This document shows, in pieces, positions 23,853 to 33,900 of a stretch of DNA of 36,092 nucleotides (within the stretch, counting starts at the first letter, position 1; each line of letters begins with the position of its first letter). The stretch comes from Candidatus Binatota bacterium (lineage in GTDB: Bacteria > Desulfobacterota > Binatia > UBA1149), in NCBI GenBank assembly GCA_012960245.1, contig DUBO01000011.1, forward strand, positions 1 through 36,092, written 5' to 3'. The position numbers and the translations under genes were made by a program. The notes beneath the pieces are model-generated. The model did not search any database. It saw nothing but the letters and a program-made list of their open reading frames with translations, and was not told the DNA's origin.

Positions 23853-25510
23853 ATGAGCCCGCCCTGCAACTGAGGCGGGGCAGCCGGCCGCTGGTGGTGG
23901 TGGCCCCGCACGGTGGCCGGCGCGCGCGTCCCGTCCGGCGTGATGATGGGATGAATGATCTCCACACCGCTGAACTGGCGCTTGAACTGGCCGAGCGACT
24001 CGATGCCTGGGCGGTGATCAACGGAGACCTCGACCGTAACGTCGTAGACCTCAACCGCATAAGCGAGCTGGAACGTGCTCCGGTTTTCGTCGATGAACTC
24101 GAGCGGGCCATAGACGGCGCCGCACGGGTGGCCACGGGCTGTCGGCCGCTGTTGCTGTTCGTGCATGGATGGAACGTACTGTTGCCGGCCTGCGACCTGG
24201 GCCTGGGCTTGCGGGAACAGGACGGACGACTGTCGGGCAGGTGGCCAACCGTCTCGACGGCGACATGGGAAGGGCCGGTCTCCCGCCTGCGCGACGAACT
24301 GCAGGCGCGGCGAACCTGGGCCCCCGTGGGCTGGCGTTACCCGGCATGGGGCGCCGACAATGCGCTGCAGTTGTTTTCGGGCCGGCACGACGGTCACGAC
24401 GATGCGCGGCTTTCCGGGTTTGCGCGACTGGCGGCCGACGACAGGGTGGATGCATTGCAACTCGAACTGTCGGTGCCCTTGAGGTGGCCGGGGCCGTGGC
24501 GTGAAAGCTTTCTCGCCGCAACCGAGCTGGCGCTGGCTGACTACGAGGGCGCGAACGCTGCTGGTGGTGACTCGGTTGCCGGGCGGGCAGCGGTGGTCAT
24601 CGAAACACGAACCGCCGGCCCCTCCCGCGCGAGACCCGGCTGGCAGGTGGTGCCGCGAGGGCTGCCCGAGGTCGAGCAGGCCGAAGACGCTTTGGTTCGG
24701 CAGGGGGCGCAGCCGCTCAACCTGATGGCGCTGTTGTCGGAAGAGGGCGACGCGATTTTTGCTGGCGTGGAACCCGCGGGACACGGCGCAGTGCTCGCGC
24801 GCGTGTGCCTGCTGCTGGCCGACGGCCGCATGGCGCTGTTCACATCCGACTCGGCGGCGGACTTGTCTGCGGCCGATTGTCCGCGCCTGCAACTCGACCG
24901 TGAGCAGGGCGGTGGGCTTGCGCGCCTTCGCTTGCGGGCGCCGGTGGTGCTGTACCCCTCGCATCTTGCCTACCTGGACCTGGAGCGGGGCATGGCCGAG
25001 TCCGAACTGTCGACCCTTGATCTCGATCTGTGCTGGACGGCGGGCAGCGACGGGTCTGATTTCGGGCGGCTCAGCGGCAGGGTCGAGCTGGGCGGTGAGA
25101 AGGCAAGGTCATGGCCGGCAACAACAGGGCAGGCCGCAGCGGTGGATGCCTTTGCCGTTCTCCAGTCCCGCGGCCGCGATGCCGGGCTCGATGGCGCGCG
25201 GGCCCGGTTTTTCTGCGACCGCGACGGTGCCCCTGCGATGGTACTGGGTGACGGGCAGGTGCTCATGCCGGGGCAGGGCGACGCGGCGGTTGTGCCGGGC
25301 ACAGGCGAGGTGCAGATTTCAGATCCAGGCTCGGACCTGGAAAGCGCTGACCTCCTGACGCGCGTGCCTTTGTGGAGGCCGCTGGGCGAGGGGGTCTACC
25401 TCAGGTGGAGCTTCGGGGTGGCCAGGTGTCGCCTGCAGGGTAACACGCATGACACGCCCGCGCTGTTCGACAGCGCCGAGTTGTTTGGCGCCGACGAAAT
25501 CGATTCTTAG
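23849..25510 (+). CDS. Unknown 553-aa protein with formylglutamate-amidohydrolase-like N-terminal part
   Basis: GTG 23849 overlaps the MFS stop as GTGA and gives 553 residues. In the first 250 residues, VVVAPHGGRR, the segment NGDLDRNVVDLNR, LLLFVHGWN and ALQLELSVPLRW resemble the order of metal- and substrate-binding motifs in N-formylglutamate amidohydrolase-like proteins. The rest (about 250-553) is beta-rich and unrecognised, with LRLRAPVVLYPSHLAYLDLERG and ARFFCDRDGAPAMVLGDG. There is no signal peptide or membrane helix. A longer frame opens at 23729 inside the MFS gene and is rejected. It ends three bases into the convergent tpx gene. The function should be treated as unknown. Confidence 0.7.
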   Translation: MNEPALQLRRGSRPLVVVAPHGGRRARPVRRDDGMNDLHTAELALELAERLDAWAVINGDLDRNVVDLNRISELERAPVFVDELERAIDGAARVATGCRPLLLFVHGWNVLLPACDLGLGLREQDGRLSGRWPTVSTATWEGPVSRLRDELQARRTWAPVGWRYPAWGADNALQLFSGRHDGHDDARLSGFARLAADDRVDALQLELSVPLRWPGPWRESFLAATELALADYEGANAAGGDSVAGRAAVVIETRTAGPSRARPGWQVVPRGLPEVEQAEDALVRQGAQPLNLMALLSEEGDAIFAGVEPAGHGAVLARVCLLLADGRMALFTSDSAADLSAADCPRLQLDREQGGGLARLRLRAPVVLYPSHLAYLDLERGMAESELSTLDLDLCWTAGSDGSDFGRLSGRVELGGEKARSWPATTGQAAAVDAFAVLQSRGRDAGLDGARARFFCDRDGAPAMVLGDGQVLMPGQGDAAVVPGTGEVQISDPGSDLESADLLTRVPLWRPLGEGVYLRWSFGVARCRLQGNTHDTPALFDSAELFGADEIDS

Positions 25511-26007
25511 GAAGCAGCGGCCAGGGCTGCGTCGTAGTCAGGCTCCTGGGCGATCTCGGGCACGAGCTCGCTGTAGACCAGCTTGTCGTCTGCATCGACG
25601 ACGAACACTGCCCGCGCGGTCACTCCCTGCAGCGGGCCTTCGCTTATGGCCACGCCCCAGCGCTCGGCAAAGCCGCGATCGCGCAGATCGGAACAGGCCA
25701 CCACGTTCTCCAGCCCCTCGGTTTCGCAGAAGCGCTTCTGCGCAAAGGGAAGGTCCGAGCTCACGATGAGCACCACGGTGTCGGCCAGGCCGGCTGCCTT
25801 TTCGTTGAAGGCGCGGGTTTCGGTCTGGCAGACGGGCGTGTCGAGGCTGGGCACGGTGACGATGATCCTGGTCTTACCGCTGTGGGTGGCGGGCGTAACG
25901 GGCGACAGGTCACCGGCCGCCAGGTTGTAATCGGGTGCTGCCTGTCCGGTCTCGGGCAGTGTGCCGGAAAGTTCAAAGGGGTTTCCTCTCAGTGTGACGC
26001 TCGCCAT
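25507..26007 (-). CDS. tpx: Thiol peroxidase (Tpx, atypical 2-Cys peroxiredoxin)
   Basis: From ATG 26007 (AGGGAG upstream) the protein is 166 aa, the usual Tpx length. It reduces hydrogen and alkyl peroxides with thioredoxin. Peroxidatic Cys60 sits in PSLDTPVCQTETRAFNE and resolving Cys94 in SSDLPFAQKRFC, matching C61 and C95 of the E. coli enzyme. DLRDRGFAERWGV and ARAVFVVD complete the pattern. A longer frame to 26079 adds 24 residues that do not belong to the family. It is divergent from the carotenoid oxygenase gene, with about 105 bases between. A peroxide-defence gene next to the O2-using RiPP and carotenoid cleavage genes may be coincidental. Confidence 0.96.
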   Translation of the reverse strand: MASVTLRGNPFELSGTLPETGQAAPDYNLAAGDLSPVTPATHSGKTRIIVTVPSLDTPVCQTETRAFNEKAAGLADTVVLIVSSDLPFAQKRFCETEGLENVVACSDLRDRGFAERWGVAISEGPLQGVTARAVFVVDADDKLVYSELVPEIAQEPDYDAALAAAS

Positions 26008-26112
26008 TTTTGTATGCTCCCTGTGGGCGGCCGCCTGCTGCTGCGAGGCGTCGCCAGATTGTGGACATTGTATATCCACGAACCACGGGTGGCATCAAAC
26101 CGACAGCTGTGA

Positions 26113-27486
26113 GTGAATACCGCAATGGAAGCAGCCACCGATTTACCCTTTTACCTCGACGGCAACTTTGCGCCCGTGTCCGAGGAGATCAGCAGCACCG
26201 AACTCGCCGTGGAGGGGGCCATACCCCCGGAGCTCAACGGTACCTACATGCGTATAGGGCCTAATCCGGCTACAGGTGAGTCGTCTCACTGGTTTACCGG
26301 TGACGGAATGCTGCACGGCGTGCGCCTCGAAGGAGGCAAGGCCAGCTGGTACCGCAACCGCTGGGTGCAGACCCGGGCTCTCGAAGATCCCGACCTGCAG
26401 ATGATAAGCGAGGGTGGTGAGGTGGACCACAGCATAGCGGTGGCCAACACCAATATCGTTCGGCACGCCGGCAAGTTCATGGCACTGGTCGAGAGTTCTT
26501 TTCCGACCGAGGTCACCCCGGAACTGGACACCGTTGGCCTGCACGACTTCGACGGCAAGCTCACCACGGCTATGACCGCGCACCCTAAGATCTGTCCCGT
26601 GACCGGCGAGATGCATTTTTTCGGCTACGGATTTTTCCCCCCGTACCTTGTTTATCACCGCGTCGACGCCGAGGGCCGGTTGGTGCAGAGCCAGGAGATA
26701 GACGTTACCGGCCCGACGATGATCCACGACTTCGCCATTACCGAGAACAACGTGATCTTCATGGACCTGCCGGTGGTTTTCGACCTGGAGGCTGCCATGG
26801 CCAGTCTCGGGGGAGGCCAGCCGCCGTCCGGCGCGGGGCTGCCCTACCACTGGAGCGACGACTACCCGGCCCGGCTGGGAGTCATGCCACGAGGCGTTCC
26901 GGGCGCTGCGGTTCGTTGGTACGACATCGACCCCTGCTACATCTTTCATCCTTTCAACGCCCGCGACGTCGAAGACGGTTCGATCGTGCTCGACGTCTGC
27001 CGTTATCCGGAACTGTGGAGGGGGGGCAGCGGCAACTTTGACTCGGCGGTGCCACATCGTTTTGTGATAGACCCGGCCGGCGGGCGGGTATCGGAGAGCC
27101 AGATTGTAGACGAGCCGGCCGAGTTCCCACGTGTGGACGACAGGCTCGTTGGCAGCCGGGTTCGTTACGGTTACGCTGTGAGTTCACCAGACCTCCTGGT
27201 AGGACCTGGAGAGTTATCAAAAATACTCAAGATCGACTTCGACACCGGCAACAACACTGCCTACGATTTGCCGACGGGACAGGTGCCGGGCGAGGCCACG
27301 TTTGCCCCGGTCGGCGAGGGTGAAGACGAAGGGTACCTGATGTTTTTTGCCTACGACAAGTCGCGCGACGGCAGCGACCTGGTGATACTCGACGCCACGC
27401 AGCCGCAGGCCGGGCCGGTAGCCCGGGTGGCTATGCCCCAGCGTGTCCCCTTCGGTTTTCACGGCAACTGGTTTGCCGACCAGTAG
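26113..27486 (+). CDS. Carotenoid oxygenase (RPE65/CCD family)
   Basis: A 457-residue seven-bladed propeller iron enzyme. The four iron-binding histidines are visible: His157 (TAHPKICP), His205 (MIHDFAIT), His279 (YIFHPFNA) and His450 (GFHGNW). IPPELNGTYMRIGPNP and HWFTGDGMLHGVRL are standard N-terminal family motifs. It should use O2 to split a C=C bond of a carotenoid, apocarotenoid or stilbene-like substrate. Start is GTG 26113 or ATG 26125, four codons apart. No signal peptide is present. No carotenoid synthesis gene is in the window. Confidence 0.95.
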   Translation: MNTAMEAATDLPFYLDGNFAPVSEEISSTELAVEGAIPPELNGTYMRIGPNPATGESSHWFTGDGMLHGVRLEGGKASWYRNRWVQTRALEDPDLQMISEGGEVDHSIAVANTNIVRHAGKFMALVESSFPTEVTPELDTVGLHDFDGKLTTAMTAHPKICPVTGEMHFFGYGFFPPYLVYHRVDAEGRLVQSQEIDVTGPTMIHDFAITENNVIFMDLPVVFDLEAAMASLGGGQPPSGAGLPYHWSDDYPARLGVMPRGVPGAAVRWYDIDPCYIFHPFNARDVEDGSIVLDVCRYPELWRGGSGNFDSAVPHRFVIDPAGGRVSESQIVDEPAEFPRVDDRLVGSRVRYGYAVSSPDLLVGPGELSKILKIDFDTGNNTAYDLPTGQVPGEATFAPVGEGEDEGYLMFFAYDKSRDGSDLVILDATQPQAGPVARVAMPQRVPFGFHGNWFADQ

Positions 27487-27512
27487 GGCCGGGCGCGCGC
27501 CGAGCGGTGCAA

Positions 27513-27917
27513 CTATTCGATTAGAAGGACTTCGATGAATGGGTTTTCCGGCAGCGTACTTTGCCCGGCCTTGATGGTAAGTGATGACTTCCTGTATTCG
27601 ATGTCACGGGTTTTTCCATCCACGAAGTACCCCGTGATGGGGATGTCGAGCTTGGAGCCTTCAGCGAAGAAGTAGTCGTCTCCAATTATGAAGATGGGGG
27701 TCTTAAGGAAATAGCGCTCGTCGCGTGCTCGAGTCTTACTGACCAGAAGCGCGAGGGCGTCTTCAATTGATAACGGCAGACTGTGCACCCGCTCGTTGAA
27801 CGCGTCTGTTCCGGGCCAGAGAATCACGTTTTCCCCCTGACTCGCATAGCTCTCCTTACATGCAACAAGCGCAAGGAGCATCACTACCAAATAGGTTGGT
27901 CCTCTTCGACTCCTCAT
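27513..27917 (-). CDS. Small lipoprotein, candidate immunity protein for the Rhs toxin
   Basis: ATG 27917 lies 2 bases past the stop of the Rhs gene, with GGAG eight bases upstream, and gives 134 aa. The N terminus MRSRRGPTYLVVMLLALVAC is a lipoprotein signal with a lipobox (LVAC), so the product should be anchored in a membrane and face the periplasm. The mature part (SIEDALALLVSKTRARDERYF, TPIFIIGDDYFFAEG, ITGYFVDGKTRDIEYRKSS) matches no family I recognise. Immediate placement after a toxin tip, the small size and the raised A+T content are typical of polymorphic-toxin immunity genes. A periplasmic anchor would fit a tip that acts on the cell wall or in the periplasm. The immunity role is inferred from context. 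Confidence 0.72.
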   Translation of the reverse strand: MRSRRGPTYLVVMLLALVACKESYASQGENVILWPGTDAFNERVHSLPLSIEDALALLVSKTRARDERYFLKTPIFIIGDDYFFAEGSKLDIPITGYFVDGKTRDIEYRKSSLTIKAGQSTLPENPFIEVLLIE

Positions 27918-27919
27918 TC

Positions 27920-30900
27920 CTATCGCTCCGCCCATCCAGCTGCCCTCAGTTGATTTGCCAGACTGGATGGTTTCAATGCTCTGAAGCTGCCGATTCCGGC
28001 GTTCCGCAAACTGGCGGCCACAGCAGTCGTACATTGCCTTCCTGCAAAATGGTAAGTCCCAGGATCCGAGTAGAGCTTGTTCCAGTGCGAGCGTACGGCA
28101 CCGGCCTGAGCAGGAGTCACCTCCCTCGAAAAGATGCTCACCGATTTTCCACTCGAGTTGGTGAAGTCGATCACTTCACTCAAACTCGCGTCGCCATCTA
28201 GGCTTGCCTTTGAATCCCACCAAGGTATCCCGTCAGAACCAAACACGTTTCCTCCTTCGCCCGGCTGTGGGCCGTAGTCCCAGTATTCGTCTCCAACACC
28301 AACCCCTGTATGACCACTCATGCCCTTTCGCCCCAGTTTCGATGGGGAATTAGGGTTTGGTTCTTCGATGAGGACACTTACAGTCTCACTTTGAGCCCCA
28401 GTCGTACCAACTTCTTGCGCGGCCGCCAAGGACCTCTGCTGGAGTTGTGCGCTTTTAGCACTGAGGGAGGTTTCGCCGAAGGCGGCTCCGCCGACGAACA
28501 GGAAAACCCCGGCTATATCGCCCCGGGCGGCCGAGTTGGCCACCGAGGCCAAGGCGAAGGTGGCCTGCAGGGCGGTGGCGGCGGTAGCGTTGCCCAGCGC
28601 GGCCGCCGTGAACAGGGGCTTGAGCAGGGCTCCCTGTATGCCGGTAGCTCCCAGGGCGCCGGTCATTGCGCCCATCATCCCCGCCTGCAGGCCCGCTCCG
28701 AGGTCGCCGGTCTGGGTCGCGGTGATCGCGAAGTTTACGATGCCGCTGGTAAGCGCCCAGTTCAGTGCGAGGGGCAGGCCGGGGAAGAAAAATCCGCCGT
28801 CGGGGTCGGTGCCGTTAAGCGGATCCCAGGGGCCGTAGGCGCGCGGGTTGGCAAACTGGCCCTCCGGGTCGGGCGACAGGAACTGCCGCGTGGCCGGGTC
28901 GTACCAGCGCCGCCCGAAGTCGACCAGGCCCTGGCCTGGTTCGTCGCGCTGACCGGTAAAGCCCCATCGGTTGCCCGACCCGGTGATCAGCTGGGCCTGG
29001 ACGCTGCCGTCGGGCTGGACCTGGTAGACGGCCAGGGTCTCGCCCCAGGCGTCATGGCGCAGGTAGCGCAGTGGGTCGCCGGCCTGGTCGGTGACAAGGC
29101 GGGTCGAGCCCAGGTAGTCGGCGTGGTAGTAAACGGTCGTGCCGACCGGCGGCCAGTCGGGCTGGTTTCCCGGTTGCGTGTAGCGGGCCAGCGACAGGTC
29201 CGACGGCGCGGCTATGCGGTCGGCCGCCACCAGGCGGCCTGCCAGGCGGAAGTAGCGGACCAGCTGGTCGTCTTCTATTTCGAACAGCGCGCCCGCGCCG
29301 TGCGTGGAGTACACGTGCGACCATGTGGCGGTGGCAACTTCGTACCTGCCCACGCGCGCACCAGCTTCGTCGAGCGCGTAGCTGACTTGGGAGCCTGCCT
29401 CCGACGTGCTGGAGGCGAGGTGTCCCTCCAGGTCCCAGCTGAGGCTCGAGTACCCCTTGCCCGTGCGACGGCCGTTGGCGTCCCAGGTGAGCGGGATCCC
29501 GCCGGCGTTGACCAGGCGGTGGGGACGGGCCGGGTCGTAGCCGAAGACCTGTCCGTCGGACAGCACCATGTTGCCAAGCGAGTCGTAGGCGTAGTGCTCA
29601 GTGCGACTGAACGCGGTTGACTGCTGGTAGGTGATCTCGACCAGGCGACCCAGCCTGTCGTAGCCGCCGTCGCCGGTCATCGGTCCGGCCGAGCCCACCC
29701 GCAGGCTCTCGTCGAGCTCGTCCTGGTGCAGGTGGTCGACGCGTTCGAGCACGCGGCCGAGCTCGTCGCGCTCGGTGATCTCGACCGCGCGCAGATCCGA
29801 GATCGAAGAACCGCAGGTCGCCGCGCCGGACTGGTGGAATGCGCTCGGGCTGGTGCGCAGGCAGCGCAGGTAACCGTTTTCAGACTGCGGCAGGTACTCC
29901 TGGTGGTCGCTCAGCCCGTTGCCGTAGTCCAGCCTGTTGATTCGGCCCCATGCGTCGTAGTCGACAGCGGTCACCAGTGGCTGGCCGCCCAGGCTGAGAC
30001 CCACCGGGCGGCCCAGTTCGTCGTAACTGGTCACCAGCTGTTCGGTGGCAAGGCGGCCCGCGGAGTCGGCAAGTGGGTAGTCCACCGACAGCATGCGGCC
30101 CGACTGGTCGTACTGGTAGGTAATCGTGTGGCGTGACCTGGCGCGACCGGTACGAAGATAGAGGTATTCGCTGGCGACCAGGCCCAGGTCGTTGTAGGTG
30201 AACCTGCGGCTCACCCTTGAGTCCGGGCGTGTAGACTTGATCCTCTCTACCTGTCCCTCGCCGGGCCTGAAGGCCCTGGTGTAGCGGTAGGTCTGCTTGA
30301 TCTTGTTGGCGCCGCTGCCGCCCTTGCGCTTGCGCACACGGCCGGCCTTGTCGTAGCTGGTGACAACGACCCCGCGCCTGGCCGACAGGGTGGCACCCTC
30401 GTTTACCGGGTCGACAAAGGACTGCACGCGCCCCTCGTCGTCGCGCTGGTAGAGCCAGGTGCCGGGCTGCTGCCCGGAACCCGCGTCCAGTTCGGATCGC
30501 GCCACCAGCTGCCCCTGTCCGTCGTACCAGTTGGTCTCGTAGAGCACCGGCTCGAAGGGCTGGCTCTCCAGCTTCCACAGCCATCGCTCGGTTATCCTTC
30601 CCAGTGCGTCGTAGACCACGTCGCTGCGCGCCAGCAGATCCTGGTCGGAGCAGGACTGGCCGCTGTCGAGGTCGGGCAGGCTGGCACAGGCCTCGGTCCT
30701 GGTGACCTGGCCGAGCGCGTCGAGGTAGTCCAGGGTGACATTTCCGGCCAGGTTATCCGCCATCATGTTGGCGTCGACCGTGGCGCGCACGCCGGCCACA
30801 GAACGCTCGTGGTAGGTGGTTTCGCCGCCTGGCAGGACGGTTGCGAGCAGACTGCCTGTCACCGGATCGTAGGACCACAAGCTGTGCGTGTCGGGGTCGG

Positions 30901-33900
30901 TGTCGGCGAAGCTTACGTCGAGCGAGAGCAGGGCGGTGGAATTGCCCAGGCTCTCTTCGAACGGCAGTGCCTGGGCTGTGACCCGGCCGCTGGTGTCGTA
31001 GGTTTTCAGGCCGCTGATCAGTCCAGCTGTGGGCTGGCTGTCAATCCTGTCGGTCTCGGTGCGGGTTGCCACTTCGCGGCCCAGCCCGTCGTAAAAGGTG
31101 ATTAGGCTCGGTTGCCTCCAAGCCTGGGCGAGTACGTTTCCTCGTTCGCCCGTGCACTGGCCTTCCTGGTCGCACTCGGCCACCGGTTCGGTGTAGGCAA
31201 CCGTGGATTCGGGGTTGTTGGGGTCAGTGAAGCCCGGGCTCCAGCTTCTCAGCGGTCGTCCGAGTCCGTCGTACTCGGTGCGGCTCGTGCGTCCGTCGCT
31301 CGCGGTCGCCTGCAGGAGCTTGCCCGTGCCGTGGTCGTATACGTTGTAGACACGTGTGCCGTCGGCGACCGTTTCGCTGGTGGGATAGAGCTTTTCGCTG
31401 CCGCCGTAGACAAGCGTGCGCCGCGAACCCGTGGGGGAGGTCTCGCGCGAGAGCAGGCCGTCGGAGGTGTAGCCGTAGTTGGTTGTTGACCAGCGCGTGC
31501 AGCCGGTGGTGTCTGGCTCCAGGCAGTGGGATTTGGAGAGGACCTCGAAGTTGGGGCCGTACTCCCAGGTCGTCTCGGTAAGTGGTACTCCGTCGACGCC
31601 GTCGCCGGGTATTTCGTCCTGGAACACCTGCAGCCGCAACGGGCGCGTGACAATAAGCCTGCCGTCAAGGGTGCTTGGGTTGGGTCCGGGAAACTCTGCG
31701 TACTCGGCTGTGCTTACGGCAGCCGGGATGGAGGGTGAGCTGCTCGCGCGCCGTGTCTCGTTGCCCCACTGGTCGTACTGCCAGCTGGTGGTGAGCGCGA
31801 GTTCGTCGAGCGGGCAGGCCGGCTGCCCACATGAGCCGTCCCATCGCCACGCTGTCCTGGTCTGCGACACGGGGGCCAGCGGCGCGGTGCCCGAAAGCAC
31901 GTCTTCGGGGTTGGGCCAGGTAGTGTCGTTGCGGTCGAGCTGGTAATCCCAGGGGTTGCAGTTGCTACCGGGCAGGCAGGGCGGGTTGCCAAGGCGGGCG
32001 CTGCCGTAGCTCTTGCCCCTGCGTACAGGGTCCTGGTGAAACCAGGTGAACTTGGCGATGCCGGCAGGGTTGACGGCTACTGCCTCCGAAAACCCCCGGA
32101 ACTCGCGCTCCGCCGGGTCCCAGCTCGCCCCTTGGTAGGCCCAGTCGTTTACTACCGGGTCATTGTCGGTGTCGATTACGTCGAGCAGTGTACTCCGGGT
32201 AAGCGTCCACCAGGGAAAGGGGAGGCACTTGCCCGACTGCCGGTTGCCCTGCGCGTCGTACTGGCAGGCCTCGTCGTCCTGCATGGAGACCGGGCTGTAC
32301 TCGAGCTGGGTGACTCCGCCAACGCCGTTTTCCATGGCCACCATTGCTCCCGGGCGCGTGCGCAGGTGATCGGGGGTGGCTGACCAGCCGGCCCCGGGCG
32401 AAGCCGGGTTGAGGTGAACCTGCCAGAGGTTGCTGCCGTCGGGTTGGCGGTGCAGTTCGACCAGGTCGATCAGGCCGTCACCGTCAAAGTCGAGCAGGTC
32501 GTGGTTCAACTGCGGCGAAGGAGCGGGTACCACGGGGGGAGTGGAGACAAGACGCAGGCGATTGCTATCGCTCCACCAGGCAAGTGGCTGTGGGTCGGAG
32601 AACCCGGATCCATTGTTTACGAACAGGTAGTTGTTCAGGCAGCAGACCGGCGGGTTAACCACGTTGAAGGGGTCGACCTGGCAGGCCGCCTCGCCGTTGA
32701 TGCAAAGCAGTACTTCGAGGTGTGCTTGCCCGCTGCCGGTTATGGGCGCCACCAGGTCGGGCAGGCCATCGCCGGTTATGTCGACCAGCTCCTGCGAGGC
32801 AGTGGAGCTGCTGTGCACCGAGTTCGACAGCGAATGGTCGTGGCTGATGTAGTTGGCCAGCAGCGGCTCGTTCCCCCCTGGGCCGCCGTTGCCGCCGGGC
32901 CCCCAGCTGTGAGGCTGGCTTTCGAAGCCGCTGCCGTTGTTGAAGTAGACCAGCCAGTGCTGCTCGGACATCTCCTGCGGCGAGTAGTTTCCCGTCGCGT
33001 TGGGCCAGGTGCTGGGCGCCGCATCAACGAAATCAGGCAGGCCGTCGCCGTTTATGTCCATAAGTCCGCTGACCAGGTAGCCCTCGTCGCCCGGGCTGTG
33101 GCGTTGCATGATCCAGGCGCGCGGCGCCGCAAACTGCGATGGCACGGCTGAAAAACCCGAGCCCGTGTTCCAGTGCACGGTCCACCAGGGGTTGGCCGCA
33201 CTCCACGGCCAGCTGGCCACCCAGTCGGGCAGGCCGTCGCTGTTGAGGTCCACGATTTCAACGTGCACGCGGTCGCCGTTGGCGTCGGCCTGGCGGATGT
33301 CGAAGCTGGGCGCGGGCCAGGTCTGCGGCACAAGGCTGAAGCTGTTGCCGGTGTTGCGGTGCAGGCACCAGGCCGTCGGCAGGCCCGGGCCGCTGCAGAG
33401 GTTGGCCTCGTCGGCTTCCACGTAGTCGGGCAGGCCGTCACCGTCGAGGTCAAAAATGTTGTGTTGTATGTTCGAGGTCTGGTCGATGTCCCTTATGTTG
33501 TTGAGAACGGGTGACGGCCAGTCCACTGCGAGGTCAAAACCACGGCCGTTGCCGCGACGCAGGGTGACCTCGGCGCCGCCGGTTTCGAGCTGGTCCACGA
33601 GCCCGTCGCCGGTCATGTCGAGCAGCTCGAGTTTGGGCTCTCCTCGCGGGTCGCGGATGCGGTTGGGTCCGTTAAAACTGATGGCGTAATCGGCGCGCTG
33701 TTCAAGGCTGCCCAGCGGCCAGCCGGTCTGCAGGGTAGGGGCGTACAAGAATACGGCCGGTGGCATTGATACGTCGTCCTGTGCCTGTAGGCCGTAGCCG
33801 TCCAGGTTGACGGTCTGCAGCAGGGCCGCGCCGGTCACGGCATCAACGGCGTGGGTCAGACTGTAACGGCGTATCTGCCGGCCATTTACGCGGGTGACTA

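Noticed and set aside
23441..24964. Minus-strand frame of 507 codons opposite the MFS and 553-aa genes
   Set aside because: Low-complexity His/Arg/Pro-rich translation crossing two genes with good plus-strand starts and overlaps.
27487..27512. GC-rich 26-base spacer between convergent carotenoid oxygenase and lipoprotein genes as a bidirectional terminator
   Set aside because: GGCGCGCGCC is palindromic, but too short and without flanking T tracts to call.
28310..29620. Plus-strand frame of 436 codons inside the Rhs gene
   Set aside because: Antisense of the Rhs core and tip; the product is Gly/Arg/Val-rich without motifs.
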